A stretch of DNA of 23,151 bases from a virus, in the IMG/VR virus record IMGVR_UViG_3300049846_001106, positions 1 to 23,151 of that record; one strand, 5' to 3'. A program made the position numbers and the translations under genes. The number at the start of each line of letters is the position of its first letter. Position 1 is the stretch's first letter. Below the pieces are notes generated by a model. That model did no database searches, was not told the DNA's origin, and was given only the letters and a program-made list of their open reading frames with translations. Positions 8,402 to 18,300 of the stretch are shown in pieces.

Positions 8402-10333
8402 TTATCCCTCAGTCTGCAATTGCTTAATCCAAGTATTTATCTGCTCTGCATCCTTAACAGAAGTCTGTAGGGGACACTTAAATACCAGATTAACCGGTGT
8501 CGTTAATGCTTCTGTTACTCTAGCTATCTCTGTATCTAGAACTGGGTTACCAGTAAATTCTATCAGAGACTCAAGCTTCTGCCTAGAGGTTAAATCTGTT
8601 GCCCCAGTACCCTTATCTTGAGTAGCTGACAAAGTAGGAGTTCCTGTATCTTTTGGTTTCTTACCTAGAATAGCTACTGTCTTATCTACTGATCTTTTGA
8701 TTACCTCTGGATCTGTCTCTATATGGAAGCCACCTTCACTATCTTGCCAGATCTTCATGTCCATTTGTTTGGTACCAAAGCTTCTCATGACCTTTGTTTT
8801 TTCTTCTTCCGTATTGCAGTTCTTTAGATTTGTTAATAGACCTATAAGTTGGGCGACAATAGCAACTACTTGAATAATTGCCATCTTCTCTGCGAGTAGT
8901 TGTACCATTGAACCACCACCGCCAAAGAATTCACCCATAATCTTTTTGAGCTCATCAAAGATTGACTTAAAGAAAGCTTCAACTCTCTGAGCTCCTTCTC
9001 TGAGATATCCTACGATCATTTGAACGAAACTTCGAATACCAGTAAGAGCTGAACCAAGAGACTTATTAATTTCTCCAATTTCAGAGAGACTCTTTTCATC
9101 CTGTGCATTCTTGTAATTCTCTCTTGCTTTCTTTAGTTGTGCGTTATAACTAGCAACTGCTGAACGATCAGCAGCATTAACATCAGATGCTGCAGCTTCT
9201 ATAGCTCGTAGCTCTGAAGCAGCCTTATCTAGGTTTTGTTGATCCTCTTGGTTCTTCTGTTTAATAGCAGAGCCAATAGGACCCAATAAGTTTACATCTG
9301 CTTCAAAGGCACGAGGACCAGAATGTAGATCAACTTCTACTGGAGGTATTGCCCTCAAGGGAACACCAACAACAGGAACATATCCCATAACCTCTTTAGC
9401 TTTGTTTATGTTCTGACCAGTAGTTCCAGTCTTTTCTCCACTCTTTCGACCAAAGGAAAGATGCTTATCAAGAGTCTCAACATTCTGAAAAAGAACATTG
9501 TAATCGAGCTTAGCAAGAATAGCTTGTAGAGACTCAATGATACATTCGATAGGTTTAATAATTAGAAGTATATACTGTTGTAATAGATTAACGAAGTTAC
9601 TGAGTATAGGTTGTAGTAATGGTGCTGCTAACTGAAGAATTAGATCGAAGATCCCATTAATATCAAAGTTAATGAAACCCAATAGAGCCATTAGTACAGA
9701 TAGAATCCTTGCTATATCTGGAACACAAACGAATTGTTTAAGCCACTGAATAAAGGCACAAATATCGATGTACTTGCCTCCACCAAAAAGAGCAAGAGCC
9801 ATGTTCTTTAAGTTGTTCAGGTGAGCAATAAGCCATTGCTTCCAGTACTTAAAGTAGTTGCTTATATCTCCTTTAATCTTCTTCCAGTCAAGCTCACCGA
9901 GCATATTTAGTCTGTCACCACAAGGGATACACTTACTGTTAAAGATATTGCCAAATGATTCGGCATTTACCCACTTACCATTACCTCTAACTTCACCTTG
10001 ATCTGGCTTTATATGTTGTCTCATTCTAGTTAGAATAGAATCAGACTCTGCATTTCCTTTATCTAGATTTTTGAGATCAGCGATAGGCGCAGGAATCCCC
10101 TGACTTCTAAGATCACCAGCTGTATTTGGTGCCATGATCGCAGATACTTTTGAACTAAGATTTTTATCATTTACTAATTGCTTAGAGAAAGAAGAAGATT
10201 GTGATCTTGCAGTAGATAGTAATGGAGTAAACATAGCTGCTGTAGCCTCTTGAGTATTAGAGTGTACAGCACACCGTTCAAAGTGCTTAATGATTGTTAA
10301 ACAATCAACTATCTCTGTCTCTGGAACGGCCAT
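8402..10333 (-). CDS. Large helical virion-associated protein, unknown
   Basis: 643 aa. Family not recognised. A strongly hydrophobic, helical region at about 180-285 (DIARILSVLMALLGF, LILQLAAPLLQPIL, YILLIIKPIECIIESL) and another at about 480-515 (MAIIQVVAIVAQLIGLLTNL) could be membrane-active or packed in a helical bundle. Between them lies a charged coiled-coil stretch (about 360-430). The C-terminal part is Gly/Thr-rich and then helical. The start codon is shared with the previous stop (TAATG), and the Shine-Dalgarno is weak, so expression is probably coupled. It lies between TerL and the portal, where head-tail or internal-virion proteins can be found. Candidate pilot or ejection protein, by inference only. 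Confidence 0.5.
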   Translation of the reverse strand: MAVPETEIVDCLTIIKHFERCAVHSNTQEATAAMFTPLLSTARSQSSSFSKQLVNDKNLSSKVSAIMAPNTAGDLRSQGIPAPIADLKNLDKGNAESDSILTRMRQHIKPDQGEVRGNGKWVNAESFGNIFNSKCIPCGDRLNMLGELDWKKIKGDISNYFKYWKQWLIAHLNNLKNMALALFGGGKYIDICAFIQWLKQFVCVPDIARILSVLMALLGFINFDINGIFDLILQLAAPLLQPILSNFVNLLQQYILLIIKPIECIIESLQAILAKLDYNVLFQNVETLDKHLSFGRKSGEKTGTTGQNINKAKEVMGYVPVVGVPLRAIPPVEVDLHSGPRAFEADVNLLGPIGSAIKQKNQEDQQNLDKAASELRAIEAAASDVNAADRSAVASYNAQLKKARENYKNAQDEKSLSEIGEINKSLGSALTGIRSFVQMIVGYLREGAQRVEAFFKSIFDELKKIMGEFFGGGGSMVQLLAEKMAIIQVVAIVAQLIGLLTNLKNCNTEEEKTKVMRSFGTKQMDMKIWQDSEGGFHIETDPEVIKRSVDKTVAILGKKPKDTGTPTLSATQDKGTGATDLTSRQKLESLIEFTGNPVLDTEIARVTEALTTPVNLVFKCPLQTSVKDAEQINTWIKQLQTEG

Positions 10334-11133
10334 TACTTCTCTGTGGCTCCTTTACGTGGTTTTTGTGAAGCCTTTGCTTTTGTCTTCTTAAAATCCTTTG
10401 CGCCCTTCTTGATTAATTTATCAATATCTGGCACATCAAGTCCTTTTCCTGGATTACAAAGACGTTTTGGAAGTAAGCGTTGTACTCCAACACCAGCTAC
10501 ACTAATTCCAAATGCAGGCCTAACGAATTTCTTCCAAATCATATTCGCCAACATACATAATAGCTTAGCTTTAAGTTTTTTATACTTCAAAGGTTTAATT
10601 ACTTGCCCTCTTGTTTGTAATTCAGGTCGTAATCTACCATCAGCATTTTCGGGTGTTCCAAATCCACCCATTTGAGTAACTGATCTAGATGACTCATTAT
10701 CTAGTGCTTTCTTTGCATCATCTTTAAAAGCACCTATCTCGTCTGGTGTAATGATCAGCTGATCGCCAATATTAATTCCCTCTTGGAGGATATGATCCTT
10801 ACAGTGCTTGTATTGTTGATAAGTTAGGATAGTAGGATCATCATCAGGGAACATACGCTCCATTGCCTGTTGGACAACATCGTCATCGTCCGTAACTGCC
10901 ATCTTTACATCAACAGCAATTTCGTCAACCTTAGACTGTAAAGCAGTAGCTAAAGTGTTAACTGCATCTGCTAACTTCCTCAATTCCTCAACGTCATCAT
11001 ATGCATCTTCTAGCTGAGGTTGATCGGGAGTTATTGGATCAATAACACCTGGCTGAACTTCTGGCTCCACAAAGTTAATCTGTGGTCTAAACTCCAGAAT
11101 ATTCTTACTTTTTGGGTCTAAAGGTCTTGGCAT
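10333..11133 (-). CDS. Hypothetical structural-cluster protein with basic C-terminus
   Basis: 266 aa, family not recognised. The first 110 residues are acidic (DAYDDVEELRKLADAVNTLA is a likely amphipathic helix; then VTDDDDVV). The C-terminal 100 residues are very basic (KPLKYKKLKAKLLCMLANMI, then KKGAKDFKKTKAKASQKPRK), with a hydrophobic patch at LLCMLANMIW. The strong charge split suggests binding of nucleic acid or an acidic partner by the tail. TAATG overlaps join it to both neighbours, so the three genes are probably translated as a coupled set. No clear Shine-Dalgarno precedes the start. Confidence 0.5.
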   Translation of the reverse strand: MPRPLDPKSKNILEFRPQINFVEPEVQPGVIDPITPDQPQLEDAYDDVEELRKLADAVNTLATALQSKVDEIAVDVKMAVTDDDDVVQQAMERMFPDDDPTILTYQQYKHCKDHILQEGINIGDQLIITPDEIGAFKDDAKKALDNESSRSVTQMGGFGTPENADGRLRPELQTRGQVIKPLKYKKLKAKLLCMLANMIWKKFVRPAFGISVAGVGVQRLLPKRLCNPGKGLDVPDIDKLIKKGAKDFKKTKAKASQKPRKGATEK

Positions 11134-11576
11134 TAGGCAAGATTTTCGTCAGCAGAAATTTCAAGATTTGCACCTTGAAAAACCTGTACATCGACTCCTC
11201 TTGGAAGTTCAATTCTTAACCAGAAAGGAAGATAGGTTACAGTATCTCCATTTCCAGAAGACCCAATATCAGCTAAGGATATTGGTGCAGCAGGATCAAC
11301 AGATGCCCATTGAATCTCTGTAGGTTCTGTATCACCTGCAATTAGCTTCCAGGTAAAACCTTCTGTAGCGCCAGAGACAATATCAAGTCCTGAGTCAACA
11401 ACAGGAGTTAAGGTAATACCCGTATAGTACATAGCTCCATCATCGTTACGAAGATATAGTTTTCTTGTAATAACCGCACCTGTTTGTCCATCAACCGAAA
11501 AGGCGAGTGGATTTGAGTAGCTGGCATCAGAACTATAATCTGCATCAGGATTTGGAGAAGAATAAACAGTTAGCAT
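11133..11576 (-). CDS. Small beta-rich virion-type protein
   Basis: 147 aa. Predicted to be almost entirely beta: MLTVYSSPNPDADYSSDAS, then RKLYLRNDDGAMYYTGITLT, WLRIELPRGVDVQVFQGANL. The pattern Y-L-R-N-D-D ... Y-x-x-I-T-L-T-P, followed by a W-L-R-I-x-L-P strand, resembles jelly-roll or Ig-like phage structural proteins of unknown function. GAGAGG precedes the ATG. The stop overlaps the next start by 1 nt. It is the first gene after TerL. It may be a decoration or a neck/tail protein; the sequence does not decide. Confidence 0.5.
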   Translation of the reverse strand: MLTVYSSPNPDADYSSDASYSNPLAFSVDGQTGAVITRKLYLRNDDGAMYYTGITLTPVVDSGLDIVSGATEGFTWKLIAGDTEPTEIQWASVDPAAPISLADIGSSGNGDTVTYLPFWLRIELPRGVDVQVFQGANLEISADENLA

Positions 11577-11593
11577 ACTTAACCTCTCAATTA

Positions 11594-13651
11594 TTATATA
11601 TTCTTACGTCTAGGCTTACCAAGACGCAAGGGCTGAAGTCCTAATCTTTTCCTTGCATCGTTTTCAGCTTGACCCAAAGTCTTTGGTTCTGGTCTTGGTC
11701 CATCTCTATAAAAGTTTTCCCAGCTCCAGATTCCAACAGATGTATCTCTCTTTGTATTACTTGCTGGTAAGTCACCTTTATTTTTGAAGAGTGACATCTG
11801 AGAAGATTTATCAGATGGTAATGCTCTTGAATTCACCGCTTCTCGATCTTTCTTTTGACGTTCTCGAATACTTTGAAGATCAGGTTTAATTACTGTATCT
11901 CCAGAGCCCGTAGGTGCTTCAAGCTTCTCACCAAACTGACCAGCAAAGGTAATATTTGTTTCAAAGCGTGGCTTACCAAGTGGGGTAGCTTCAAGAACGA
12001 AAGCTACAATAGACAACATAACTGCATCTAGTAAGTGATCTCCAATTTCATCTGATGAAGCTTTATAAACAGGTCTTCCTGTTGGAGTTATTCTATCAAT
12101 AACATAACTTAGAAGTTGTTGTTCTAAGTCAGTATCTGCTTCAGGTATCTCAATATCCTGAGCCTCGAATCTACGAATAGTTGATTCTACTAGGAATGGC
12201 TTAGCATCTTTATTTGAGGGCATACCTGTAAAGATATCTCTTGTTTCTACCTTAGATCCAAAATCATACTGTTTAAGTACATTAATCAATTTAGAGTCTG
12301 GATGCGCTGGTCCCTTTGTTGGATTTCTTAAAGAGTCATACCCAAACTTCTTTAGAACTTCGAATTGAGTACCACCAAATCCTGCATCAAGATAGATAGC
12401 AATAGGTTTCCATAGTCTATTTACCTCAGCTATCTTTTCACAGGCAGCAAGTTGGGTCCACCCCTCTCTACTTACAATATGTCTATCTACAAGAACAAAC
12501 TTATTTCTTGTTGGATCTAATCCAAGAATAGCAATAGTTGTACCATTAGCCGTATCGTTCCAATCTACACCTACTGTATAGGTCCAAGAAGAACGATGAG
12601 GAATATCACCATACTTATACTGTCGTCTAGCTGCTTGGACATAGGCATTCTGGAAGACACCTTCTTCCTGTTCACCAAACTCAGCCAAGACTTCATGCTT
12701 ATAACCAATCTCTGTAAGTGATTCTCTAAACAACTGATCTTGTTGCTCAGAATACATTGGGTTAACAGAAGAAGGATAGTGAAATTCCTTCCATGTCTTT
12801 GACATGCATGTCTGATAGAATCTTTCTCGTTTACCAGACGGCGTAGAGGACATCCATACAGTAGCGTTGGGATGGTTTGTTACAATTGATAGAGCTGAAT
12901 CAATGTCTCCAGCAGACAGATAGTCTGCTTCGTCAAAGATTAGCATGTTACCGGTTTGACCACGAACTGAACCAGCATTCCCACCTGATTTTGTGCCAGC
13001 TGTAAAACCTCTAATAGTAGAACCATTCATTAGTTCTATTGTATAGATAGGAGCTTTTACATTACGCTTTAATGAATTTTGTGTAACTGGAGATGCTTGT
13101 ATTAATTGCATAATACGAGCAAAGATAACTTCGATTTGTGATTGATATGGAGTGATAACAATAATCTTAAAGCCTTCTCCTTCGGGAATACCAGGCTTAG
13201 TAAACATATGGAAAAGAGCATTAATAACTAGAGCGTCAGTCTTTCCAGCCTGACGACCTATTCTTGCTACTTTACGTTTAGCAGTACATCGTAACATTTC
13301 ACCTTGATAAGGACGATGGTATCGTGAATGACCTAAAAGAGATTTGCCAGGATTAGCTTTAACCCAGTCATCATACTCATCAGGATTCTTACGTTTCCAG
13401 ATTTCTCCATCAGCATCGAAACAATGCCAGTCAAGAGTCTCAGCAGCCCAAGCCACTGGATCTAACATTGACAAGGCAGAGGAATGTTCTTTTGAACTTA
13501 AAGAAGCGAGTACACTTAAAGGTACGAAATCCTTTGGGATTCCATTACATAAGACCTTGAAAGATTCACCTTTTTCAGGATTGTGTTTAGCTTTATATTT
13601 CTTTATACAACCAAAACAAGCCTGATCGCAATTATTTAAATTGATTGCCAT
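11594..13651 (-). CDS. terL: Terminase large subunit (packaging ATPase-nuclease)
   Basis: 685 aa; powers DNA packaging through the portal and cuts the concatemer. ATPase: Walker A RIGRQAGKT (G132-T138; K137), Walker B NMLIFDEAD (D240, E241), and coupling motif WMSSTPSGKRE. RNase H-like nuclease: GVDWND (D363), IYLDAGFGG (D422) and DHLLDAVM (D542) supply the metal-binding acids. Unusual is the N-terminal C8-x3-C12-x2-C15-x19-C35 cluster, a possible zinc or Fe-S site. No Shine-Dalgarno precedes the ATG; instead a TATACT box (13661-13666) ends 9 nt upstream, so a leaderless or short-leader transcript is possible in addition to operon read-through. Start chosen because it retains the Cys cluster. 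Confidence 0.95.
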   Translation of the reverse strand: MAINLNNCDQACFGCIKKYKAKHNPEKGESFKVLCNGIPKDFVPLSVLASLSSKEHSSALSMLDPVAWAAETLDWHCFDADGEIWKRKNPDEYDDWVKANPGKSLLGHSRYHRPYQGEMLRCTAKRKVARIGRQAGKTDALVINALFHMFTKPGIPEGEGFKIIVITPYQSQIEVIFARIMQLIQASPVTQNSLKRNVKAPIYTIELMNGSTIRGFTAGTKSGGNAGSVRGQTGNMLIFDEADYLSAGDIDSALSIVTNHPNATVWMSSTPSGKRERFYQTCMSKTWKEFHYPSSVNPMYSEQQDQLFRESLTEIGYKHEVLAEFGEQEEGVFQNAYVQAARRQYKYGDIPHRSSWTYTVGVDWNDTANGTTIAILGLDPTRNKFVLVDRHIVSREGWTQLAACEKIAEVNRLWKPIAIYLDAGFGGTQFEVLKKFGYDSLRNPTKGPAHPDSKLINVLKQYDFGSKVETRDIFTGMPSNKDAKPFLVESTIRRFEAQDIEIPEADTDLEQQLLSYVIDRITPTGRPVYKASSDEIGDHLLDAVMLSIVAFVLEATPLGKPRFETNITFAGQFGEKLEAPTGSGDTVIKPDLQSIRERQKKDREAVNSRALPSDKSSQMSLFKNKGDLPASNTKRDTSVGIWSWENFYRDGPRPEPKTLGQAENDARKRLGLQPLRLGKPRRKNI

Positions 13652-13660
13652 TCATGGACT

Positions 13661-13666
13661 AGTATA
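13661..13666 (-). promoter_or_regulatory. Possible -10 box just upstream of terL
   Basis: TATACT on the minus strand, ending 9 nt before the terL ATG, with no Shine-Dalgarno between. A matching -35 hexamer is not evident (GTAGTA at 17-nt spacing). It resembles the better-supported sites at 20872-20877 and 21412-21417. Confidence 0.3.
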
Positions 13667-13689
13667 AAGCTTTTCAGGAAATATACTAC

Positions 13690-14115
13690 TTAACGCCTAC
13701 CTAAACCTCGTATTTTATTAAGAGGTTGATTAGACATTAAGCGAGCGCCTTTCATTACATCTCCACGCATTTGTCCCATAGCAGAACTAGCACCTCTTCG
13801 GAATATATCGCCTATACCAGCATTAGACTTTATAGCACGACCCATTCCTTTTACAGCAGCACCACCATAACGAGCACCACCGGCACCAAGACCAGCACCC
13901 ATCGCCATACCGCCAAGAATAGAAGTGTCGTCTGACATTGCTCCATAGAGTCCACCAGCAGCTGTGCCAATTGCAGCTCCTTGCATAGTTCGTCCGAATT
14001 GACCTGCAAAAGCACCTCTGACAGCACTGCCAGTCATTAGTCCACGAGCACCTGCCAAACTAGCCATTGGGCCCGCTCGTCCTAATAGGCCTCGTGCTAA
14101 ACCTTGCAGAAACAT
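13690..14115 (-). CDS. Small Gly/Ala-rich basic protein, unknown
   Basis: 141 aa. Very rich in Gly, Ala, Met and Arg, with glycine-zipper-like stretches (AAIGTAAGGLYGAM, GGMAMGAGLGAGGARYGGAA) and a basic C-terminus (MKGARLMSNQPLNKIRGLGRR, last residues NKIRGLGRR). Start has a GGAGGT Shine-Dalgarno. It belongs to a run of three similar proteins between the 1455-aa protein and TerL. Glycine zippers often make membrane-inserting helices. Holin, pilot/ejection or packaged basic protein are all possible; no family recognised. Its composition resembles the inter-module segments of the 1455-aa protein. Confidence 0.6.
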   Translation of the reverse strand: MFLQGLARGLLGRAGPMASLAGARGLMTGSAVRGAFAGQFGRTMQGAAIGTAAGGLYGAMSDDTSILGGMAMGAGLGAGGARYGGAAVKGMGRAIKSNAGIGDIFRRGASSAMGQMRGDVMKGARLMSNQPLNKIRGLGRR

Positions 14116-14118
14116 ACC

Positions 14119-14655
14119 TTACCTCCGAATAGTAGACAATCCTCTATATGATGTATGAAGATATTGAGCTTCATTACCAATTGCCATTCTAGCATTCAAT
14201 GCAGAATTGTTCAACGCTTGTAATGATCTAGCTCGTTCAGTAGAGGCGTTATCTATAACGTTGAGCATCTTTCTACTTCCAAACATTTCTGTTCTTCTTA
14301 CATCTTCTCTGTACATCTTTGCTCGATTACCAAATTGATATGCGGCAAAACCAGCACCACCAACAGCAGCAAGGCCAATACCAATTGGATTAGAAAGTGC
14401 AGCTATAGCCATGTCACCTGCTGCCCACATTCCAACGCCGATAGCTGCTTCTTTAGCTGCTCCAGTTACTCCACCTTCTTTATATCCACCATATACTTGT
14501 GAGGCAGTCATTCCAAGAGCTAGTCCACCCATAGCCTTAGCACCAAGACTTCCACCTCTCATCCCAAGGAAGCCTTTTGATATCATAGCTCCACCTTCTT
14601 TTTCGAAGACGAAGCCTACTGACTGTGCAGCCGATCTACCAATAAATCGGCCCAT
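14119..14655 (-). CDS. Small Gly/Ala-rich protein with hydrophobic core, unknown
   Basis: 178 aa. Residues about 35-110 form glycine-rich hydrophobic segments (AMGGLALGMTASQVYGGY, AAIGVGMWAAGDMAIAAL, IGIGLAAVGGAGFAAYQFG), likely two or three membrane-type helices. The C-terminal 65 residues are charged and helical (AKMYREDVRRTEMF, ASTERARSLQALNNSALNAR). No Shine-Dalgarno is visible before the ATG, and about 35 nt separate it from the gene upstream. Same compositional class as its two neighbours. Function unknown; membrane-active virion protein is a guess from composition. Confidence 0.55.
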   Translation of the reverse strand: MGRFIGRSAAQSVGFVFEKEGGAMISKGFLGMRGGSLGAKAMGGLALGMTASQVYGGYKEGGVTGAAKEAAIGVGMWAAGDMAIAALSNPIGIGLAAVGGAGFAAYQFGNRAKMYREDVRRTEMFGSRKMLNVIDNASTERARSLQALNNSALNARMAIGNEAQYLHTSYRGLSTIRR

Positions 14656-14690
14656 AGTTGAACTAGCTCATCTAGCAGCGAGACCTAACA

Positions 14691-15353
14691 TTATCCATGT
14701 CTCCCTCTATGGAGTCCTTGAGTTAGACCCATAGTGCTATTCATAAACTCTGTTGTATTTCGATTCATTGCGCGACCTGAAGCAACTCCACCAGTACCTA
14801 TCTGTTGATTATCAGCCATACGCATTGTAGCATATTGTCCCATCTCTGGAGTATAAGCAGGATTGATTCTTCCACCTGGACCTGTACCAAGAAATGGATT
14901 TAGAGTAGGAGAAAATGAGTTTCCCGCTACTACAGCAGCTCCTACACCAGCAGCAGTTATTGCTCCCAAACCAAGAGCTGTTTTAGGATTCTCAGCTGCA
15001 AAGACCGCAGCTCTAGTCCCTACATTTTTAGCGAATCTACCAGATGCACCAAGAAGATCTTTCCCTAGACCTTTAACTCCTGTAAGAGTTCCCATTCGAC
15101 CAATAGCTGGAACCGGGAATCCAAACTTACCGATTGATCCTCGTCTAAATCCAATAGCGCCTAAAGCTCCACCTAGTAATGCACCTTTAGCAATAGATTC
15201 AGTTTGTAGATTTGCGTTATCATAACCTGAAGCAGCACCTATAGCACCACCAATACCAGCGCCAAGAAGTCCACGCTTTAAAGGACCACCTGAAGCTAAA
15301 CCCCAAGTTCCTTTTGCTACTTTTGCAGCGCTACCTAATATTGCACCTAACAT
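14691..15353 (-). CDS. Gly/Ala-rich protein with glycine zippers, unknown
   Basis: 220 aa. Starts MLGAILGSAAKVAKGTWGLA and has several glycine-zipper segments (LLGAGIGGAIGAASG, GALLGGALGAIGF, ALGLGAITAAGVGAAVVAGN). The C-terminal 70 residues are hydrophilic, with Asn, Met and Gly (YTPEMGQYATMRMADNQQIG). GGATGGAG precedes the ATG. It starts right after the stop of the 1455-aa protein (14 nt), so the pair is probably co-translated. The zipper segments resemble those between modules in the giant protein. I infer a membrane-interacting or virion-internal role; no family recognised. Confidence 0.6.
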   Translation of the reverse strand: MLGAILGSAAKVAKGTWGLASGGPLKRGLLGAGIGGAIGAASGYDNANLQTESIAKGALLGGALGAIGFRRGSIGKFGFPVPAIGRMGTLTGVKGLGKDLLGASGRFAKNVGTRAAVFAAENPKTALGLGAITAAGVGAAVVAGNSFSPTLNPFLGTGPGGRINPAYTPEMGQYATMRMADNQQIGTGGVASGRAMNRNTTEFMNSTMGLTQGLHRGRHG

Positions 15354-15367
15354 TTAAAACTCCATCC

Positions 15368-18300
15368 TTATTGTACCAGACCACCAGATTTTTTTCTATG
15401 TTTAATGCCACCAGTTGAAGCATTTGTCCAAAAGTCCTCAACAGTCTTTCGTTGTAAATTTGCCTGTGCTACCTTATTGATTTGAGGAGCGGGAGATTCA
15501 CCAAATAACTCATCGAAAGCATTATCAACATTACTTTCACCACTAGACATTATAGAAGTTGCCTTTGCTGCTTGTGATGTTGTCTGTGTTGACTTAAAAG
15601 CTGTTTTCAATCCACCTATATCTATAGCACCAAGAGTACCAGTTGCTGCGAATGGATCAATAGAGGCTGCGGGTCTTCGAGTTAGACCATAGTCAACAAG
15701 ACCAACACGCGGACCCAAAGGAGTATCAACTGCCATTATATTTCTAAGAGCTACGTCATTATGCTCAAACCCAAGTTGATGTAATTTCCTAAGAGCTTCT
15801 TCTGCTCCCTGTTCATATTGATGAAGGACAGATGAATCTACACGGCTTAATGCCTTCCCATGAAAGAGTTCAATATCTAGTGTATTTTTTCCAACACCAT
15901 ATAGAGAAGGACTATGTTCATATCCTAAAGACATTAACTCTTTTAGTGTCTCTGGTTCATTCTTTCCAATTTCACCTATCTTTCTAGCAAATTCGAAACG
16001 TTGTCCTCTAAACTCTGACGACATTTTAAAGACCTGGCCCTGTACACCTTCACCAAGTACCTCTAGTTGTCTAGCTCCCGCTAGAGCTGACTTAAACTCA
16101 CTAGTAGCAAGCATGGATTCAAATGTTTCACCGGCCCTTACTAATCCACGTAGACTATCCCAGCCAGAACCGAAGTCAGTATTTAGTTTACGACCAATCC
16201 AGGCAATACCTTTATGGCCTAATCCTTCGATATTGTTATAAGCATCCTTAAACCCAGAGAATCTACCACGCTTATCTCGATGCTGCCATTTAGCATCTAC
16301 TGACTTCTTAAGAGCAGCAAGATCTTCTTCATCGTTACCAGGATCAGCTAGAGTATTTACAAGTTCCATATATCTTGGGTTAATTTCTTTTCCTAGTCTT
16401 TTTGCTAGATCCTCGCCACCAAAGACTTGACCCTTTAGATAATAAAAAGCTCCAGGAATACCTTCTGTAATAACGTGTGGAATACCTCTTAGAAACTCAA
16501 GAACAGGTTGAATGAAAGATACATCCTTGCCTTCCTTCTTTTGTTCATAGAGACGCTTCAATAACATAGTTGATGCTTCATGTTCATCTCTATGCATTGT
16601 CCAAGCATCACCATGACTATGGATGTGATAAGTAGAGCGTGTATTCCGCCACGATGTCCAGCGATCCTGACCAGACTCAGGGATAGCTACTTTAACAGGA
16701 ACGAAACCAAGTTCCTTTTCCATCTCTTCTTCCGAGATGACATACTTAGGAATGATAATACGTTTATGACCTGTTCCTGTTTCTTGTCCATAGGCTTCTA
16801 GTGCTTTTTTGAAAATCTCAAATCGCTCAGCAGCTGTTTCTTTTCCTGTGTAACCGCTACCGAAGTGAGTATTTTCTTTACGTTGCATACCAAACCAACC
16901 ATGTGGCATGGCATCGATAATTACATAGTTATCGTCTTTAGCTGAGAAATGATTATCGTAATACTCGGCAGACCTATCTATAAACTGGCGACCAGGAGCT
17001 GTACGATAAACAAGAATAGCAGCATCATCAACCATATTGATAACACCACCAACCCAACCTGATCCGAAATCAGTTAATTCTTTTCGCTTCTTTTCAGCTT
17101 CACCACCATGCCGCAAACCTTCTATTGTGTTATGTGCATCATCCTTAGCTGTTATCTTATTTACTGCTCGTGTTTTCTTTTTAGTTCCCTTTTTATCACC
17201 TGCAAAGAGCTTATGAATGCCGTAAGCTATGCCACTTTGTATTCCTGCCATAAGTATGGGTAGTCCCATCTGCATAAGCATGGCTTTGCCATAGTGTAGG
17301 TTATGAGCTTTATTCCACTTTGGTAAAAATTCACTAATTAGTTTTTTATCCCATTTAGCTCCATGCTCTAAGAAGTGACCAAGTGTTTTATTAGCTTGTC
17401 TTTCTTCAAATAGAACACTGAGACCAGCAGCAGCAGAAAGACCAGCACTAACACCAAGCATAGGTAACGGATTCGCACCAGTTGCGAGTGTATAGATTGG
17501 TAAACCAAGATTTATAGCAGCTGAACCAATTCCAGCAAATCGACCACTCATTCCTACTGTAGCTAACTTACCCTTGAGACTATTAACCCCAACTCGGGCA
17601 TGTCCTAATTCGTGTCCTAGCGCTACTTCAGCTACCTGTTTATCTTGAAGACCATTTAAAGCTTTTGAAAGATTAGGTTTATTTTTTAGGCGACCAAGTT
17701 CACCATAGTTTATTGTTACTTGTTTGTTTAAGAAATTATATGTTGTATTCTGACCTATCTTATGCCAGATACTCGTTACTTGTGGAGGATCCATAAAGTG
17801 TCGTACTTCTGGAGCCCATGAAGTATTATGTAGTTCTCTAAATGCACGCTTAAAGCTATCAATCTCATACTCAGATAGCATTTGCTTGGGATCGAATCCT
17901 GAACCAAAATGGGTTAGCTCTTTTCTCTTTCGTTCAGCTATACCTCCATGTCGTAAGCCCTCTATGGTATTATGAGAGTCGTCTCGGCCAGAAAATCTAT
18001 TTCGTTTCTTTCTAAGATCTTCTATGAATCTCTGAACTCGTTTTTCTCTTTCCTTTTTTCGTCTTTCCTCTTGAATATTGTTTGCATATAGACCTGCACC
18101 AATTAGACCAGCACCACCAGCTGCACCAATAGCGTTAACCTGTGTTTTGGTAAATTCTGCATATGTTTCTTTTAGCTGACCTGTCTTCTTAATTTCTTGG
18201 TATAGACTATTAAGTTCCTGCATATGACTAGTAGAACCACCCCGATCAGGATGGTATTTCATTGCAAGATCTTTATATATCTCCTTGGCCTTATTAGAAT

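Noticed and set aside
14411-15225. Pro/Ala-rich open frames on + (107 and 120 aa)
   Set aside because: They are shadows of the Gly/Ala-rich minus-strand genes; Gly codons read in reverse give Pro and Ala.
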